Shown: in pieces, positions 18,501 to 26,546 of the stretch | How positions within the stretch are numbered: the first letter of the stretch is position 1 | How the letters are laid out: every line of letters begins with the position of its first letter | Assembly (NCBI RefSeq): GCF_014197795.1 | Contig: NZ_JACIGI010000013.1 | Location: 51,296-115,295, forward strand | Direction of reading: 5' to 3' | Source: Roseospira goensis | Lineage (GTDB): Bacteria > Pseudomonadota > Alphaproteobacteria > Rhodospirillales > Rhodospirillaceae | Length of the DNA stretch: 64,000 bases | Notes under the pieces: generated by a model | Databases searched by the model: none | Seen by the model: the letters and a program-made list of their open reading frames with translations, nothing else | Told to the model about the DNA's origin: nothing | Made by a program: the position numbers and the translations under genes

Positions 18501-19163
18501 CGCCGCTCGGTGTGGATCGTCGGCGGCGACGGCTGGGCCTACGATATCGGTTCGGCCGGCCTCGACCACGTGCTGGCGAGCGGCCGCGATGTCAACATTC
18601 TGGTCATGGACACCGAGGTCTACTCCAACACCGGCGGCCAGATGTCCAAGGCCACCCCGGTCGGCGCAGTCGCCAAGTTCGCCGCCGCCGGCAAGCGCGT
18701 GGGCAAGAAGGATCTGGCGTTGCAGGCCATCAGCTACGGCAACGTCTACGTCGCCCGCGTCGCCATGGGCGCCAACCCCCAGCACGTGCTGACCGCCTTC
18801 CGCGAGGCCGAGGCCTATCCGGGGACGTCGATCATCCTGGCCTACAGCCACTGCATCGCCCACGGCATCGCCATGGACAAGGGCATGGAACAGCAGGATC
18901 TGGCGGTGAAAAGCGGCTACTGGCCGCTGCTGCGCTACAATCCGGCGGTGCGCGAGGCGGAGGAGAACCCCTTCATCCTGGATAGCCCGCGCCCCCGCAT
19001 CCCGCTGTCGGCCTATACCCAGAACGAGCTGCGCTACCGCGCCCTGGCCGCCAGCGACCCGGAAACGGCGCGCCAGCTCATGGCCCAGGCCCAGGCCCAG
19101 GTGCTGGAGAAGTACCACCTGTACGAAGAGATGGCCCGCGAAGGCCCGCGCGGTCAGATGTGA
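15534..19163 (+). CDS. nifJ: pyruvate:ferredoxin (flavodoxin) oxidoreductase
   Basis: A 1209-residue single-chain PFOR, the usual length. It oxidatively decarboxylates pyruvate with CoA to acetyl-CoA and CO2, reducing ferredoxin or flavodoxin, and it can run in reverse under reducing conditions. The N-terminal domain has the pyruvate/TPP-contacting YPITPSSPMAE. The two 4Fe-4S clusters of the ferredoxin domain are CIQCGNCSMVCP near 717 and CTGCGLCVSACP near 774. The proximal-cluster cysteines lie in CAGCGETPY and ATGCSSIYGG, and the TPP/Mg region is GGDGWAYDIG to NTGGQMSKATP near 996-1040. GAGAGGACGCC precedes the ATG. It lies 205 bp after the GltD-like gene in the same direction. It may serve fermentation, nitrogen fixation or CO2 assimilation; no nif genes are visible here. 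Confidence 0.97.
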   Translation: MPDTTAPSPTTARPPQDAHADARRVMIDGNEACAHIAYRVNEVCAIYPITPSSPMAELADQWASERKTNIWGTIPDVMEMQSEGGAAGALHGALQAGSLATTFTASQGLMLMLPNMYKIAGELTACVIHVAARALARNALSIFGDHQDVMAARTTGFALLASATVQEAHDHALVAQAATLRGRVPMLHFFDGFRTSHEVNKITLIPDGVIRAMIDDDLVRAHRLRALSPERPFVRGTAMNPDVYFQAQEANNLFYERMPDIVEEEMDRLAAMTGRPLAPFTYHGPEDAERIIIVMGSGAETARTTADYLNATEDAKVGVVKVSLFRPWSAKKLLAVMPATTRAIAVLDRTKEAGAQAEPMYLNVLASLAEAQTYDRLPMPAMPRLIGGRFGLSSKEFTPGMVKAVYDELAKPDPKPRFTVGITDDVTHLSLTVDPDFSIEPDTMVRAIFHGLGSDGTVGANKNSIKIIGAEPDRHAQAYFVYDSKKSGSRTVSHLRFGPDPIDAPYLVEHANFIACHQFQFVYAIDIVDRAADGADILLNSPYPPAETWARLPAPMRRTIREKGLKLHVIDAVRVAREAGLGRRVNTIMQTCFFALSNVLPPHVAIERIKTAISKSYARQGEDVVKRNHAGVDMALAHLKEVDLPPQAEEPPAQPVRALVPPTAPPFVRDVTGVMLAGRGDTLPVSALPADGTFPSGTTAYEKRDIATQIPRWEPDLCIQCGNCSMVCPHAVIRTKFYNETRLEGAPDTFPSAPVEARGFPDTRFTLQVMVADCTGCGLCVSACPVQDPQNASRRAINMQDKLAAREVVEANQTFFDTLPTNDRSRVDFSTVKGAQFLRPLFEFSGACAGCGETPYVRLLSQLFGDRLQVANATGCSSIYGGNLPTTPWAVDDTGRGPAWSNSLFEDNAEFGLGFRMSADNHVRLARDLLARLAPVVGKTLAASILEARQRSESELVAQRARVETLRALLESMPDDDARHLLSVVDHLVRRSVWIVGGDGWAYDIGSAGLDHVLASGRDVNILVMDTEVYSNTGGQMSKATPVGAVAKFAAAGKRVGKKDLALQAISYGNVYVARVAMGANPQHVLTAFREAEAYPGTSIILAYSHCIAHGIAMDKGMEQQDLAVKSGYWPLLRYNPAVREAEENPFILDSPRPRIPLSAYTQNELRYRALAASDPETARQLMAQAQAQVLEKYHLYEEMAREGPRGQM

Positions 19164-19270
19164 GGGTGCGGCGCGTGACGGATGGTGCCGCGCGCGCGAC
19201 CCGGGCGAGGTTTGCCCGCGATTGAATTGTATCCTGACGGCGCAAACCCCATCTCGTCCGGAGAGCCGCC

Positions 19271-19615
19271 GTGGCCGAACCAGCACGGAGACCAGAGGAT
19301 CGCGCACCATTGCGCCCCGACGCCGGCGAGACCACGCCCGGTGCGGGCGGCGAGGGGGGAGGCGGCAGCGGAGAGACCATGGAGTCCCGTGTCACGCGCC
19401 TGGAAACGGAATTCACGTATGTCCGCCGCGATCTGGACGAGATCCGGCAGGACGTGAAGGGCATCCGGGAGACCATGGACCGGGTCTCCGCCGACCTCGC
19501 CGAAAAGCCGGGCAAGGGGTTCGTCATCGGCACCGTCATCGCTATTTTCGGCCTGAGCGCGGGCGTTGTCGCCGCAACGATCGCAACGCTTCAATACGTG
19601 CAGGGATCTTTTTAG
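19271..19615 (+). CDS. small coiled-coil membrane-anchored protein
   Basis: 114 residues from a GTG at 19271 (GGAGAGCCGCC upstream). The first 36 residues are Pro/Gly/Glu-rich. Residues 37-80 (ESRVTRLETEFTYVRRDLDE onward) form a heptad-like coiled coil, and 86-108 a single transmembrane helix, then a short tail. This architecture resembles XhlA/haemolysin-like and DUF1640-like small proteins, but I cannot assign a family. The ATG at 19379, also with a GGAGAG, would give a 78-residue form without the disordered head. It sits between nifJ and the DHOD-like gene, so a link to that complex is possible but unproven. Confidence 0.65.
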   Translation: MAEPARRPEDRAPLRPDAGETTPGAGGEGGGGSGETMESRVTRLETEFTYVRRDLDEIRQDVKGIRETMDRVSADLAEKPGKGFVIGTVIAIFGLSAGVVAATIATLQYVQGSF

Positions 19616-19845
19616 CGCGTGCCGACGGCACCGGCGTCCGCTCTGCCGAGTTCCCTCCTCCCCCGACTCCGTCCCCGGCCACGCAAGGACGGGTACATGC
19701 GGGCACGCGCGTGCCAGTGGTTCACGCCCCGGCGCCTCGGCCGCGACCCCATCAACGGCAACCATTTGACCCCGGCCGGTCGGTCTGGCGATAAACGGGG
19801 CAGGACCCTGAACGGGACACACAGGACGCGAGGGGGAGAGCATCC

Positions 19846-20865
19846 ATGGACATGACCACCCGGTATCTCGGCCTGACCCTGGAGCACCCGGTGGTGGCCT
19901 CCGCCTCACCGCTGTCCGGCACCCTGGACGGGATCCGCCGGCTGGAGGACGCCGGCGCGGCGGCGGTGGTCCTGCCCTCGCTGTTCGAGGAGCGCATCCA
20001 GCGCGAACGCGAGGCCATGCAGGGCCTGTCCGAGGTGGGCGCGGAAAGCCACGCCGAGGTGCCGGGCGGGTATTTCCCGTCGGCCTCCCTGGAGACCATT
20101 GGCATCGGCGGCGAGGAGACCCTGGAACTGATCCGGCGCGCCCGCGAGAGCTGCGACATTCCCGTCATCCCCAGCCTCAACGGCACCACCGCGCGCGGCT
20201 GGACCCACTACGCCAAGCTGATGCAGCAGGCCGGCGCCCCGGCCATCGAACTCAACATCTACTATGTCGCCGCCGACCTGGACGAATCCGGCCAGCAGGT
20301 GGAGGACCGGGTGGTCGGCATCCTGGAGATGGTCCAAAGCGAGGTCTCGGTGCCGGTGGCGGTCAAGCTGGGACCGTTCTTCAGTGCCCCCGGCCACATG
20401 GTCCGCCGCCTGGTGGAGACCGGCGCCGGCGGGCTGGTGCTGTTCAACCGCTTCTATCAGCCGGAGATCGACCTCCAGGCCATGCGGGCGCTGCCGACGC
20501 TGGACCTGTCGACCTCGGCCGAGGCCCGGCTGCCGCTGCGCTGGGTCGGCATCCTGCACGGTCATGTCGACGGCGCCGCCATCGCCGCCACCACCGGCGT
20601 GCAGGGCGCCGAGGACGTCATGAAGTTCATCCTGGCCGGGGCGGACGTGGTCATGACCGCCTCGGCGCTGCTGCGCTATGGCCCGGCCCACATGAAGACG
20701 CTGGTCACCGGCCTGCGTGCGTTCCTGGAGGTGGGCGGCTACGAGACCGTGGATCAGGCCCGCGGTGCGCTCAGCCACAAGGCCATCGGCGACACCGCCG
20801 CCTACGAACGCGCCAACTACCTTCAGGTTCTCGACTCGTTCCGCACCGCCGATTTCCACCCCTGA
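19846..20865 (+). CDS. dihydroorotate dehydrogenase-like flavoprotein
   Basis: A 339-residue TIM-barrel protein of the dihydroorotate-dehydrogenase/PreA-like superfamily. The signature stretches are LTLEHPVVASASPLSGTLDG (N-terminus), IELNIYYV, VPVAVKLGPF, GAGGLVLFNRFYQPEID and GADVVMTASALL (phosphate/FMN end). It is not likely to be the true PyrD: the active-site region is atypical and the family is usually annotated only as DHOD-like. It follows nifJ in the same direction and probably works in ferredoxin- or NAD(P)H-linked redox chemistry (inferred). GGGGGAGAGCATCC precedes the ATG. It converges on the next gene with only 12 bp between the stops. Confidence 0.85.
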   Translation: MDMTTRYLGLTLEHPVVASASPLSGTLDGIRRLEDAGAAAVVLPSLFEERIQREREAMQGLSEVGAESHAEVPGGYFPSASLETIGIGGEETLELIRRARESCDIPVIPSLNGTTARGWTHYAKLMQQAGAPAIELNIYYVAADLDESGQQVEDRVVGILEMVQSEVSVPVAVKLGPFFSAPGHMVRRLVETGAGGLVLFNRFYQPEIDLQAMRALPTLDLSTSAEARLPLRWVGILHGHVDGAAIAATTGVQGAEDVMKFILAGADVVMTASALLRYGPAHMKTLVTGLRAFLEVGGYETVDQARGALSHKAIGDTAAYERANYLQVLDSFRTADFHP

Positions 20866-20877
20866 GGGCGGCGGCCC

Positions 20878-21678
20878 CTATCCCACCCGGTGCAGGGCCG
20901 GGCCGTGCTCGCGCAGCCAGGCCCGCGCCGGGCCGCGCAGGCCGGGCGCCAGCGTCTCCACGTGACGCCAGAAGGCCGCGGAGTGGTTCATCTCGCGCAG
21001 GTGTGCCACCTCGTGGGCGGTGACGTAGTCCAGCACCCACCCCGGCGCCATCATCAGCCGCCACGAGAAGCTGAGATCACGCGACGGCGCGCAACTGCCC
21101 CACCGCGACCGGGTATCGCGCAGCACAATGCGGCCCGGGGCGACGTCGAGACGGGCGGCATGGGCCGCGACCCGGGCCCCGATCTCGTCGCGGGCGCGGG
21201 CGCGCAGCCAGTCGCGCACCCGCCGGGGCAGGTGCTCGGCCCGACCGGACACGCACAGACTGGCCCCCTCTTGCCAGACGCCGCGGCGGGCCTCGGGGCG
21301 ATGGCACAGCCGCACCGGGTGTCCCAACACCGGAACCTCGGCCCCGTCCGCCAGCACCACCGGCGGCGGCAGGCGGCCCAGATGTTCGGCCAGCCACGCG
21401 ACCTTGCTGTCCAGGAAGCGGCGCGCCGCGGCCTCGTGGCGGCGGTGGGGAATGACCACCACCACCCGGTCGGCGACGGCATCGACCTTGAGCGAGATGC
21501 GCCGGGCGCGCGGGTTGATGCGGGTGATGACGGGGACAGCGCGGTCGCCCACGGTCAGCAGCCGGTCGCCGGCGGGGGCCTCCCGGAGCACCGGGGTCCG
21601 CGCGGACGGGCCGGTCCGACGCCCCGCGGCATCCTGCGTCCGGCCCGATGCGGGGCCTTCGAGCGGTCGGGCCGCCAC
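20878..21678 (-). CDS. YgjP-like (M48/DUF45) zinc metallopeptidase
   Basis: A 266-residue cytosolic protein of the YgjP/SprT-like DUF45 family. The zinc motif HEVAH, with a following LREMNH, lies near residues 219-228, preceded by the conserved TRSRWGSC. The GTG at 21678 is chosen because it follows the upstream gene's TAG by two bases and has GGGAGG within that gene's end, a typical translationally coupled start. A first part of about 55 residues is weakly conserved-looking. It forms the tail of a cobB-ycgN-like-ygjP-like run. The substrate is unknown. Confidence 0.85.
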   Translation of the reverse strand: MAARPLEGPASGRTQDAAGRRTGPSARTPVLREAPAGDRLLTVGDRAVPVITRINPRARRISLKVDAVADRVVVVIPHRRHEAAARRFLDSKVAWLAEHLGRLPPPVVLADGAEVPVLGHPVRLCHRPEARRGVWQEGASLCVSGRAEHLPRRVRDWLRARARDEIGARVAAHAARLDVAPGRIVLRDTRSRWGSCAPSRDLSFSWRLMMAPGWVLDYVTAHEVAHLREMNHSAAFWRHVETLAPGLRGPARAWLREHGPALHRVG

Positions 21679-21680
21679 CG

Positions 21681-22253
21681 CTAGAGATCCTCCCAGTCCA
21701 CCACGTGATCCTCCAGGTCGTGCACCGCGGTCTCGCTCACCACACGGCCGCGCACCGAGATACCGGCGCGATGGACGCTCTCGGGATCGCCGCTCAGCAG
21801 CGGATGCCAGCCCGGAAGGGGGTGGCCCTCGGCCAGCAGGCGGTAGGCACAGGTTGAGGGCAACCACTGCAGGCGATGAATCATGGCGGGCACCAGTTTG
21901 ACACAATCCGGCACATGGTCCCACCGGTTGTCATAATCCCGGCATCGGCACGACTCGGGATCGAGAAGCTTGCAGGCCGCGTTGGTGAACGCCAGCGCGC
22001 CGGTGTCCTCGTCCTGCAGCTTGTTGAGGCAGCACTTGCCGCAGCCGTCGCACAGGCTCTCCCACTCCGCCTCGGTCATCTGACGCAGCGTCTTGCGCTC
22101 CCAGAACGGGCGCGGGTCGTCGTCCTCGGCCGGCGGGGTCGGATCGGCGGGCGCGGGCGTGCCGAGCAGGCGGCGCAGGCGGGTCGGGATCGGTTTCATC
22201 GGCGCGGTCCGGCGCAGGAGCAGGGGACAGGCCGGCGGGCACAGCAGCGTCAT
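21681..22253 (-). CDS. YcgN-like cysteine-cluster protein (UPF0260 family)
   Basis: 190 residues from the ATG at 22253, whose ATGA overlaps the cobB stop; an ATG at 22199 would give 172 residues and is closer to the usual family start. The core has the family's [12 protein letters not shown] (68-79), [14 protein letters not shown] (94-107) and CVKLVP, a Cys-rich zinc/iron-sulfur-cluster-type (CxxCxxxCC) domain. The C-terminal half continues with [11 protein letters not shown] and [17 protein letters not shown]. The function of the family is unknown. Confidence 0.88.
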   Translation of the reverse strand: MTLLCPPACPLLLRRTAPMKPIPTRLRRLLGTPAPADPTPPAEDDDPRPFWERKTLRQMTEAEWESLCDGCGKCCLNKLQDEDTGALAFTNAACKLLDPESCRCRDYDNRWDHVPDCVKLVPAMIHRLQWLPSTCAYRLLAEGHPLPGWHPLLSGDPESVHRAGISVRGRVVSETAVHDLEDHVVDWEDL

Positions 22254-23635
22254 GGCGGCGCCTCCCCGTCGGCGGCGATCAGATGCACGAACGACCCGGC
22301 GACGGCGCCGCGGCGGCGGCCCACCGGCCCCAGATCGCGCCCGCGGGCGTCGCGGGCGGCGAACAGGGCGTCCCCCGGTCCCTCGTCCAGCACCCGGGCG
22401 AAATGGAACTCGTGGCCGCGCAGGCGCCGCCCGGCCGGGCCGGCGGGGCCGTCGCCCAGCACCGTGACGGCACGATACCCCAGGTGCAGCCGGCGGTCCG
22501 CGAAGCTGGTCTCCACCGGCAGCAGCCCGGCCAGGGCGTGGCGGTGGCCGTCGGCGTCCACCAGGCCCCGCCCCAACACCATGTAGCCCCCGCATTCCCC
22601 GAACACAACGGCGCCCCGATCGGCGGCGGCGCGCAGGCCGTCCAGGAACCGCGTGTTGGCGGCGAGGCGGCCGGCGTGCAGTTCGGGATAGCCGCCGGGC
22701 AGGATCACCGCATCGGCGTCGGGCGCCGGCCCCTCGTCGGCCAGCGGCGAGAACGGCACCACCTCGGCCCCGGCGGCGCGCCAGCCGTCCAGGGTGGCGG
22801 GGTAGGTGAAGGCGAAGGCGACGTCGCGGGCGATCGCGATGCGCTGGCCCGGCGGCGGCAGCGGCACGGGGGCGGTGGCGGTCTCAGGTCCCGCCGTCCC
22901 CCTCGCCGGCCGGGCCAGGGCCGCCAGCGCGTCGAGGTCGACGTGGGCGGCGGCCAGGGTGGCGGCGGCCTCCAGGAACCCCTCGAGGTCGGCGTGCTCG
23001 GCCGCCTGCACCAGCCCCAGATGGCGCGACGGCAGCGTCAGCCGCACGTCGCGCGGCAGCGCGCCCAGCACCGCCACGTCGGGCGCCAGCGCGGCGGTGG
23101 CGGCGCGCAGGGTGTCGATGTGCCTCCCCGGGCCGCAGCGGGTGAAGATGACGCCGGCCACCGTCACGTCGGGCCGCACGTCGCGGAACCCGCGCACCAC
23201 GGCGGCGGCGGAGGCCGCCATGCCGCGGGCGTCCACCACCAGCACCACCGGCCAGCCCAGGCGCGCCGCCAGCGCGGCGGTCGAGCCGTCGCGCAACGGC
23301 TCATGGCCCGGCTCGCCCGGCGCCACGGCGCCGTCCAGCAGGCCCATGACGCCCTCGCACAGGATCAGCTCGGCGTCCCGCGACAGCCGGCCGGCCAGGG
23401 CCGTCAGCAGCGGCGCCGGCATGGCCCAGCCGTCCAGGTTGACGCAGGCCCGGCCGCCGGCGGCGGCGTGAAAGGCGGGGTCGATGTAGTCCGGCCCCAC
23501 CTTGGCCGAGGCGACCCGCACCCCGCGCCGGCTCAGCGCCCGCAGCAGCGCCAGCGTGACCGTGGTCTTGCCGGACCCGCTGGCGGGCGCGGCCAGGACG
23601 AGGCCAGGGGCGGCGGGGCCTGACGGAGCGATCAT
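22250..23635 (-). CDS. cobB: cobyrinate a,c-diamide synthase
   Basis: 461 residues. It catalyses ATP- and glutamine-dependent amidation of the a and c side chains of (hydrogeno)cobyrinic acid in cobalamin synthesis. The N-terminal P-loop is GSGKTTVT (20-27), with the conserved [11 protein letters not shown] and LDGWAM segments. The C-terminal class I glutamine amidotransferase domain has [10 protein letters not shown] and the nucleophile region [13 protein letters not shown] near residue 343, and ends with GHEFHF. AAAGGACTCCG precedes the ATG at 23635. No other cobalamin gene is in the window. It could act on cobyrinate or hydrogenobyrinate (CbiA or CobB type), which cannot be told from the sequence. 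Confidence 0.93.
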   Translation of the reverse strand: MIAPSGPAAPGLVLAAPASGSGKTTVTLALLRALSRRGVRVASAKVGPDYIDPAFHAAAGGRACVNLDGWAMPAPLLTALAGRLSRDAELILCEGVMGLLDGAVAPGEPGHEPLRDGSTAALAARLGWPVVLVVDARGMAASAAAVVRGFRDVRPDVTVAGVIFTRCGPGRHIDTLRAATAALAPDVAVLGALPRDVRLTLPSRHLGLVQAAEHADLEGFLEAAATLAAAHVDLDALAALARPARGTAGPETATAPVPLPPPGQRIAIARDVAFAFTYPATLDGWRAAGAEVVPFSPLADEGPAPDADAVILPGGYPELHAGRLAANTRFLDGLRAAADRGAVVFGECGGYMVLGRGLVDADGHRHALAGLLPVETSFADRRLHLGYRAVTVLGDGPAGPAGRRLRGHEFHFARVLDEGPGDALFAARDARGRDLGPVGRRRGAVAGSFVHLIAADGEAPP

Positions 23636-23687
23636 CGGAGTCCTTTCGCGGGTCACGGGTCGCGGGTCGCGGGCCTGCGGCGGCCCG

Positions 23688-24803
23688 TCACAACAACGCA
23701 AGCTGGTCGCCCGGGCGCGGCGGCGGCGCGAAGCGGGTCGTGTCCAGGTCGTCTCCCCGCCGCGTCAGGCCCAGGCGCCGGGCCGCCACGGCGAAGCGCC
23801 GCGCCAGCAGCTCGGCCTCCGGCCCGGTCCCGCGCATGCGGGCGTGGAACCGGCCGGAGGAGGGGCGACCGTCCCGCATCGCCGCGATCCGGTTCATCAC
23901 GCGGTCCGCCCGGTCGGGCACATGGGCCGCCAGCCAGTCCCGGAACAGCCCGTCCACCTCGCGCGGCAACCGCACCAGGATGTAGTCCGCCTGGCGCGCC
24001 CCGGCGTCGGCGGCCGCCGCGAGGATGCGCTCCAGCTCGTGGTCGTTCAAGGCCGGGATCATCGGCGCCGCCATCACCGCCACCGGCACGTCGGCGTCGG
24101 CCAGCCGGCGCACCGCCCGCAGGCGCGCCGCCGGCGGGCTGGCGCGTGGCTCCAGGGTGCGGGCCAGATCGCGGTCCAGGGTGGTGATCGACAGCGCGAC
24201 CCGCACCAGGCGGCGCCGCGCCAGATCGGCCAGCAGATCCAGGTCGCGCTCCACCATCGCCGACTTGGTGGTGATGGTGACCGGGTGGTGAAAGGCCGAC
24301 AGCACCCCGAGAACCTGCCGCATCAGGCCGTGGGTGCGCTCCACCGGCTGATAGGGGTCGGTGTTGGTGCCGATGGCGATCGGCGCCGGTCGGTAGCCCG
24401 GTTGGCGCAGTTCGGCGTCGAGCTGGGCGGCCGCGTCCGGCTTCAGGAACAGCCGGGTCTCGAAATCCAGGCCCGGCGACAGGCCCAGCCAGGCGTGGGT
24501 GGGCCGGGCGTAGCAGTAGACGCAGCCGTGCTCGCAGCCCCGGTAGAGGTTGATCGAGCGGTCGAACGGGATGTCGGGCGAGGTGTTGCGGCTGATCACC
24601 GTGCGGCTGCGGTCGACCTCCACCCGAGTGGCGGGGGACGGCGGCGGCCCCCAGCCGTCGCGGTCGTCGTCCCCGGGCGCGACCGGCGCCAGCGTGCCCC
24701 AGCCGTCGTCCGCCGGCGCGTGGGACACGGGCTCGAAGCGGCCGTCGGAGTTGGACAGGGCGCCGCGGCGGGCGGCGCCGGCGGAGACAGGCGGAACGGT
24801 CAT
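23688..24803 (-). CDS. PA0069-family radical SAM protein (SplB-like, COG1533)
   Basis: 371 residues from the ATG at 24803. The radical SAM cluster motif is CEHGCVYC (C90, C94, C97), preceded by RSINLYRG and followed by YARPTHAWLGLSPG, as in the PA0069/Rv2578c branch of COG1533 (annotated DNA repair photolyase-like, related to spore photoproduct lyase). Further family segments are IGTNTDPYQPVE and PVTITTKSAMVERD. The reaction is not established for this branch. A GTTC-N7-GTTC LexA-type box lies 24 bp upstream of the start, which fits a DNA-damage role. Two ATGs at 24821 and 24824 would place the start almost on that box and are less likely. Confidence 0.88.
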   Translation of the reverse strand: MTVPPVSAGAARRGALSNSDGRFEPVSHAPADDGWGTLAPVAPGDDDRDGWGPPPSPATRVEVDRSRTVISRNTSPDIPFDRSINLYRGCEHGCVYCYARPTHAWLGLSPGLDFETRLFLKPDAAAQLDAELRQPGYRPAPIAIGTNTDPYQPVERTHGLMRQVLGVLSAFHHPVTITTKSAMVERDLDLLADLARRRLVRVALSITTLDRDLARTLEPRASPPAARLRAVRRLADADVPVAVMAAPMIPALNDHELERILAAAADAGARQADYILVRLPREVDGLFRDWLAAHVPDRADRVMNRIAAMRDGRPSSGRFHARMRGTGPEAELLARRFAVAARRLGLTRRGDDLDTTRFAPPPRPGDQLALL

Positions 24804-24826
24804 GGCCCAAGGATGCCGCATCATAC

Positions 24827-24841
24827 GAACATATCAAGAAC
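24827..24841 (-). promoter_or_regulatory. LexA-type (SOS) box, GTTC-N7-GTTC
   Basis: On the minus strand the sequence reads GTTCTTGATATGTTC, an exact direct repeat of GTTC with seven bases between, the operator form described for alphaproteobacterial LexA. It sits between the divergent radical SAM gene (start 24803) and phosphatidyltransferase gene (start 24927), much closer to the former. Confidence 0.6.
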
Positions 24842-24926
24842 AAACGGATTGGGGTCTCCGCGCGCCTTGCGTCCGCCGCCGCCGGCCCCCACCCTTCCGG
24901 GCGCGTCCCCGCCCGGATTCCGCCCC

Positions 24927-25538
24927 ATGCTCGACGCCCGCCTGCGCCCGCTGATCGACGGCCCCCTGACCCGCCTCGGCCGCACCCTGGCGGCGCTGGG
25001 GGTGACCGCGAATCGCCTGACGCTGGCGGCGTTCGCGCTCGGCCTGCTGGCGGTGCCGGCGCTGGCGTTGGGCTGGTTCGGCGTGGCCCTGGTGCTGATC
25101 GCCGCCAACCGCCTGCTGGACGGCCTGGACGGCGCGGTGGCGCGCGCCACCCGGCCCACGGACCTGGGCGGCTACCTGGACATCGTCTGCGACTTCGTCT
25201 TCTACGCCGCCGTGCCGGTCGGCTTCGCGCTGGCCGACCCGGCCGCCAACGCCTTGCCCGCCGCCGTCCTGATCGCCAGCTTCGTCGGCACCGGCTCGAC
25301 CTTCCTGGCCCACGCCCTCCTGGCCGAGCGTCACCGGCTGACCACCCGTGCGCAGGGCGAGAAGTCGCTGTACTACATGAGCGGGCTGATGGAAGGAACC
25401 GAGACCATCGCCTTCTTCATCGCCTTCTGCCTGTGGCCGGCGGGGTTTCCGGTGCTGGCCTGGATCATGGCCGGGCTGTGCGCGGTCTCGGCTCTGGGCC
25501 GGGTGCTGCTGACGGCGCGCACCTTCGGGCGGTGGTAG
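24927..25538 (+). CDS. CDP-alcohol phosphatidyltransferase family membrane protein
   Basis: 203 residues with five to six hydrophobic segments. The CDP-alcohol phosphotransferase signature appears as DGLDGAVAR, then GGYLDIVCD near residues 70-94. The aspartates bind the metal and the CDP-alcohol and transfer the phosphatidyl (or similar) group to an acceptor alcohol. The last Asp-bearing part continues into FVFYAAVPVGFALADP. The acceptor alcohol cannot be told from sequence. The ATG at 24927 starts MLDARLRPLIDGP; no strong ribosome site is seen. Its TAG stop is directly adjacent, with zero spacing, to the convergent pheA stop. Confidence 0.88.
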   Translation: MLDARLRPLIDGPLTRLGRTLAALGVTANRLTLAAFALGLLAVPALALGWFGVALVLIAANRLLDGLDGAVARATRPTDLGGYLDIVCDFVFYAAVPVGFALADPAANALPAAVLIASFVGTGSTFLAHALLAERHRLTTRAQGEKSLYYMSGLMEGTETIAFFIAFCLWPAGFPVLAWIMAGLCAVSALGRVLLTARTFGRW

Positions 25539-26465
25539 TCACGGCCAGATGCGGGTCTCGGCCTCCAGGGCGCGGCGGCGGGCCTCGAAGCGGTAGGGAT
25601 GCGCCGGATAGACCCCGAGGATGGACACCTCGTGCGAGAAGAAGCGCAGTTCGTCCAGCGCGTAGGCCATCGGGCGGTCGTCCGGGCGGCCCTCGACCTC
25701 GGCGTAGAACTGGGCGGCGACGAAGGTGCCGCCGACCTGGTAGCTCTCCAGCTTGGTCATGTTGACGCCGTTGGTGGCGAAGCCCCCCAGCGCCTTGTAC
25801 AGCGCCGCCGGCACGTTGCGCACCCGGAACACGAACGAGGTGACGGACTCCACGTCGGCCCGGGGCGAGACCGGCTCGCGGGCCATGACGACGAAGCGGG
25901 TGGTGTTGTGCTCCTCGTCCTCGATGTTGGCGCGCAACGACTCCAGGCCGTAGATCTCCGCCGACAGGGCCGAGCCGATGGCCGCCACCGTGGTATCGCC
26001 GCGGGCCGCCACGTCGCGCGCGGCGCCGGCGGTGTCGGCGGTGACCACCGGGGTCAGGCCCAGGTCGCGGATCAGCCGGCGGCATTGCGACAGCGCGTGG
26101 ACGTGGCTCTCCACCGTGCGCAGATCGGCCTGGGTGGCGCCCGGCACGACCAGAAGGTGGTGGTTCACGCGCAGGAAGTGCTCGGCCACGATGTGCAACC
26201 CCGAACCCGGCAGCAGATGGTGGATGTCCGCCACCCGGCCGGCCACCGAGTTGTCGATGGGGATCATGGCGTACAGCGCCTTGCCGTCGCGCACGGCGGC
26301 CAGCACGTCCTCGAACGCCGCCTGCGGCAGGGGGGCCATGTCCGGATAGGCGGCGAGGCAGCAGGCGTGCGAATAGGCGCCGGGCAGGCCCTGGAAGGCG
26401 ATCGCGGGGCGCGGCGGCGCGGGCGCGGAGACGTCGGTCTGGAGGTCGGCGGACGGGGCGGGCAT
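25539..26465 (-). CDS. pheA: prephenate dehydratase
   Basis: 308 residues. It converts prephenate to phenylpyruvate in phenylalanine synthesis. The N-terminal catalytic domain has FQGLPGAYSHACC, MIPIDNSVAGRV and the catalytic NTTRFVVM. The C-terminal ACT regulatory domain (about 205-285, TSFVFRVRNVPAALYKALGG then GVNMTKLESYQ) implies feedback control by phenylalanine. There is no chorismate mutase domain, as usual for the monofunctional alphaproteobacterial enzyme. It ends base to base against the convergent gene at 25538. Its upstream spacer is filled by an alternating palindrome array. Confidence 0.95.
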   Translation of the reverse strand: MPAPSADLQTDVSAPAPPRPAIAFQGLPGAYSHACCLAAYPDMAPLPQAAFEDVLAAVRDGKALYAMIPIDNSVAGRVADIHHLLPGSGLHIVAEHFLRVNHHLLVVPGATQADLRTVESHVHALSQCRRLIRDLGLTPVVTADTAGAARDVAARGDTTVAAIGSALSAEIYGLESLRANIEDEEHNTTRFVVMAREPVSPRADVESVTSFVFRVRNVPAALYKALGGFATNGVNMTKLESYQVGGTFVAAQFYAEVEGRPDDRPMAYALDELRFFSHEVSILGVYPAHPYRFEARRRALEAETRIWP

Positions 26466-26546
26466 GGCGGCGGCACTCGCGGTCGGACAGGCAAGCCGCC
26501 TCGTTAGACCGCCCCCGGCCGGGCGTCAAGCGGATGAGACACCCGC

